Below, in pieces: positions 62,831-64,000 of a DNA stretch of 64,000 nucleotides. How positions within the stretch are numbered: position 1 is the stretch's first letter; each line of letters begins with the position of its first letter. The position numbers and the translations under genes were made by a program. The notes beneath the pieces are model-generated. The model did no database searches and had not been told where the DNA came from. It was given only the letters and a program-made list of their open reading frames with translations. Location of the stretch: positions 1-64,000 of the forward strand of contig JANQTJ010000002.1 in NCBI GenBank assembly GCA_030731745.1, written 5' to 3'. This DNA comes from Flaviramulus sp. (GTDB lineage: Bacteria > Bacteroidota > Bacteroidia > Flavobacteriales > Flavobacteriaceae).

Positions 62831-64000
62831 ATGACAAGAAACATATTATTTTTCTTTACTCTTCTATCATCTTTAATATGTGTTGGTCAAAGCAACTCTA
62901 ATATCCTATTAGTTGAAAACTTTGATTCTAATATTAAAAAAGTAAAAGGTGTGTCTATCCATGGAGTTAGGATAGTAGGAGAAGAAAATAACAAAGCTGC
63001 TTTTTTCGATGGTATTGACGATTTTATATCATTTAAGATACCACACCTAAATACTAATAACGATTTTTCTATTAGCCTATGGATTGCACCTTTAAGATAT
63101 AAGCAAGCAGCATCATGGATATCAAAACCTAATAATGGTAATTCTAAATCACAATTTAGATTAGGATTTGGTTGGCCAGCAAATAAAAACTTGAACTTTG
63201 CGTTTTACGATAATTTTTGGCAAGATGAAACGCTCGAATATTCTCTCCCTCTAAATCAGTGGACTCATATGGTTTATACCCTTTCTCCAAAAAATAAAAA
63301 AGGACAACTTTATATCAATGGTAAAATTGAAAATGAATATGAGTTAAAGAAGTACATGTCCTCCAAAGATTCCGTATTTCTTGGATTACAATGGGATGAT
63401 TATATTTTCTATCATGGTTACATTGACGAGGTTATCTTTTTTAATGAGGTTATCTCAGAAACTGAAATAGAAAAATTATTTAAAATATTCACTAAAACCA
63501 ACAAAGTTAATATAAAATCAAAAGTATCTACAACTAAAAAAGAATACGTTTATACAATTCCTAAAAAACGTAATGATAAAATTAATATTGGAGATATACG
63601 TACTAAAATTTGTAATTATGACTCCATTTTTTATGTAGTTGAAAATCAACTAAATGATAATAATGCAAGTCTTGAAAGCCTTTTAATATATAAGGGAGAT
63701 CAACTGGTTTTAGAAGAATATTTTCATGGATATGCATTCAATACTCTTCACGGTTTGAGTTCCGTAACTAAAAGCTTTACTTCAACCCTTTTAGGTATTT
63801 CTATAGACAAAGGATTTATTAAAAATGAAGACACCCCACTTTCGTCCCTTTACTTTTACAAATCTGAAGATATACCTTGTTTAGATAGTATTACACTTAA
63901 ACATGTGTTAAATCATAAATCTGGAATTATTCCAATTGATATCGCTCATAAATTTAGAACTCAGAAAGAATGGATTCCTCAAATATTATCGAATCAAACT
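62831..64000 (+). CDS. LamG-like plus serine beta-lactamase-like protein (C-terminus cut by window edge)
   Basis: Open from ATG 62831-62833 for 390 codons to the window end. A signal peptide (FFFTLLSSLICVGQ) is followed by a LamG/concanavalin-A-like domain (about 25-215; AAFFDGIDDFISFKIP, FSISLWIAPLRYKQ, GQLYINGKIENEY). A second domain from about 255 holds the active-site SxxK as Ser-Val-Thr-Lys (SSVTKSFTSTLLGIS) and LKHVLNHKSGI, the class C beta-lactamase / CubicO serine hydrolase pattern. An exported esterase or peptidase with a carbohydrate- or cell-surface-binding module is likely; resistance function is not implied. Confidence 0.85.
   Translation, partial: MTRNILFFFTLLSSLICVGQSNSNILLVENFDSNIKKVKGVSIHGVRIVGEENNKAAFFDGIDDFISFKIPHLNTNNDFSISLWIAPLRYKQAASWISKPNNGNSKSQFRLGFGWPANKNLNFAFYDNFWQDETLEYSLPLNQWTHMVYTLSPKNKKGQLYINGKIENEYELKKYMSSKDSVFLGLQWDDYIFYHGYIDEVIFFNEVISETEIEKLFKIFTKTNKVNIKSKVSTTKKEYVYTIPKKRNDKINIGDIRTKICNYDSIFYVVENQLNDNNASLESLLIYKGDQLVLEEYFHGYAFNTLHGLSSVTKSFTSTLLGISIDKGFIKNEDTPLSSLYFYKSEDIPCLDSITLKHVLNHKSGIIPIDIAHKFRTQKEWIPQILSNQT

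Noticed and set aside
62831-64000. Beta-lactam resistance gene
   Set aside because: The SxxK domain belongs to a broad serine-hydrolase group and is joined to a LamG-like module; resistance cannot be inferred.
1-64000. CRISPR array, prophage, integrative element or tRNA
   Set aside because: No tandem spaced repeats, integrase, capsid or tail genes, or cloverleaf-forming sequences were found by eye.

Overview
The window looks like chromosomal DNA of a marine or soil member of the Flavobacteriaceae (Bacteroidota). The DNA is very AT-rich. The gene families are typical of the group: a SusC-like plug fragment, a TonB-dependent receptor with a carboxypeptidase-regulatory-like N-domain, DUF4834, a CAL67264-type small membrane protein, men-pathway menaquinone genes and a sulfonolipid-type PLP enzyme pair. 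Several promoters fit the Bacteroidota pattern TTG-N16..20-TAnnTTTG instead of the E. coli -35/-10. Genes are densely packed and many short gaps between genes carry hairpin terminators. I saw no rRNA, tRNA, CRISPR array, integrase, transposase or phage module.

Layout. 1-4.0 kb: minus-strand unit DUF4834 > YfhO-like membrane protein > glycosyltransferase (cut by the window start), with a well-formed promoter. 4.1-6.3 kb: outer-membrane MetA-type protein and an acetyltransferase-like protein, closed by a 53-base palindromic terminator. 6.3-8.9 kb: an alpha-oxoamine-synthase-type acyltransferase and a cysteine-synthase-family enzyme, together probably the first two steps of capnine (sulfonolipid) synthesis. 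8.9-12.4 kb: S9 peptidase, YbaB-type nucleoid protein, threonine aldolase. 12.6-15.9 kb: conserved ATP-grasp / alpha-E / transglutaminase triad. 15.9-20.5 kb: secreted metzincin-like protease, prfB with its programmed +1 frameshift, a HAD phosphatase and an ArsC-like protein. 20.6-31.9 kb: TonB receptor, a 57-residue membrane protein, lipoprotein, fumarase, Glu/Asp racemase plus Crp/Fnr regulator, a coiled-coil membrane protein, formimidoylglutamase, a frameshifted GNAT gene and a second S9 peptidase that is a lipoprotein.

32.0-40.7 kb is the most novel block. Seven minus-strand genes encode a long coiled-coil protein, an unplaced 350-aa protein, an AAA+ ATPase with an atypical Walker B, a NudK-like Nudix hydrolase, an unplaced 411-aa protein, and two membrane proteins, one with a possible PD-(D/E)xK motif. 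The last six are nearly gapless. I recognise no described system and propose it as a candidate undescribed membrane-linked ATPase system.

41-53 kb holds housekeeping and envelope genes: EttA, OmpA-like protein, an FMN reductase / MarR / pirin operon, acyl-CoA carboxylase beta, an M24 peptidase, a chimera of a SusC-type N-terminus with a VWA domain, and SppA. 53-58 kb is a menaquinone operon (menB-menA-menC-CPBP protease-menE). 58.3-64 kb holds a small protein, ung, holA, a stand-alone HsdR-N-type nuclease domain, a GT2 glycosyltransferase, an OmpA lipoprotein, and the start of a LamG-like plus serine beta-lactamase-like protein cut by the window end. An intergenic repeat of about 80 bases with GCGTTA/TAACGC-type ends occurs twice (39.2 and 62.6 kb).
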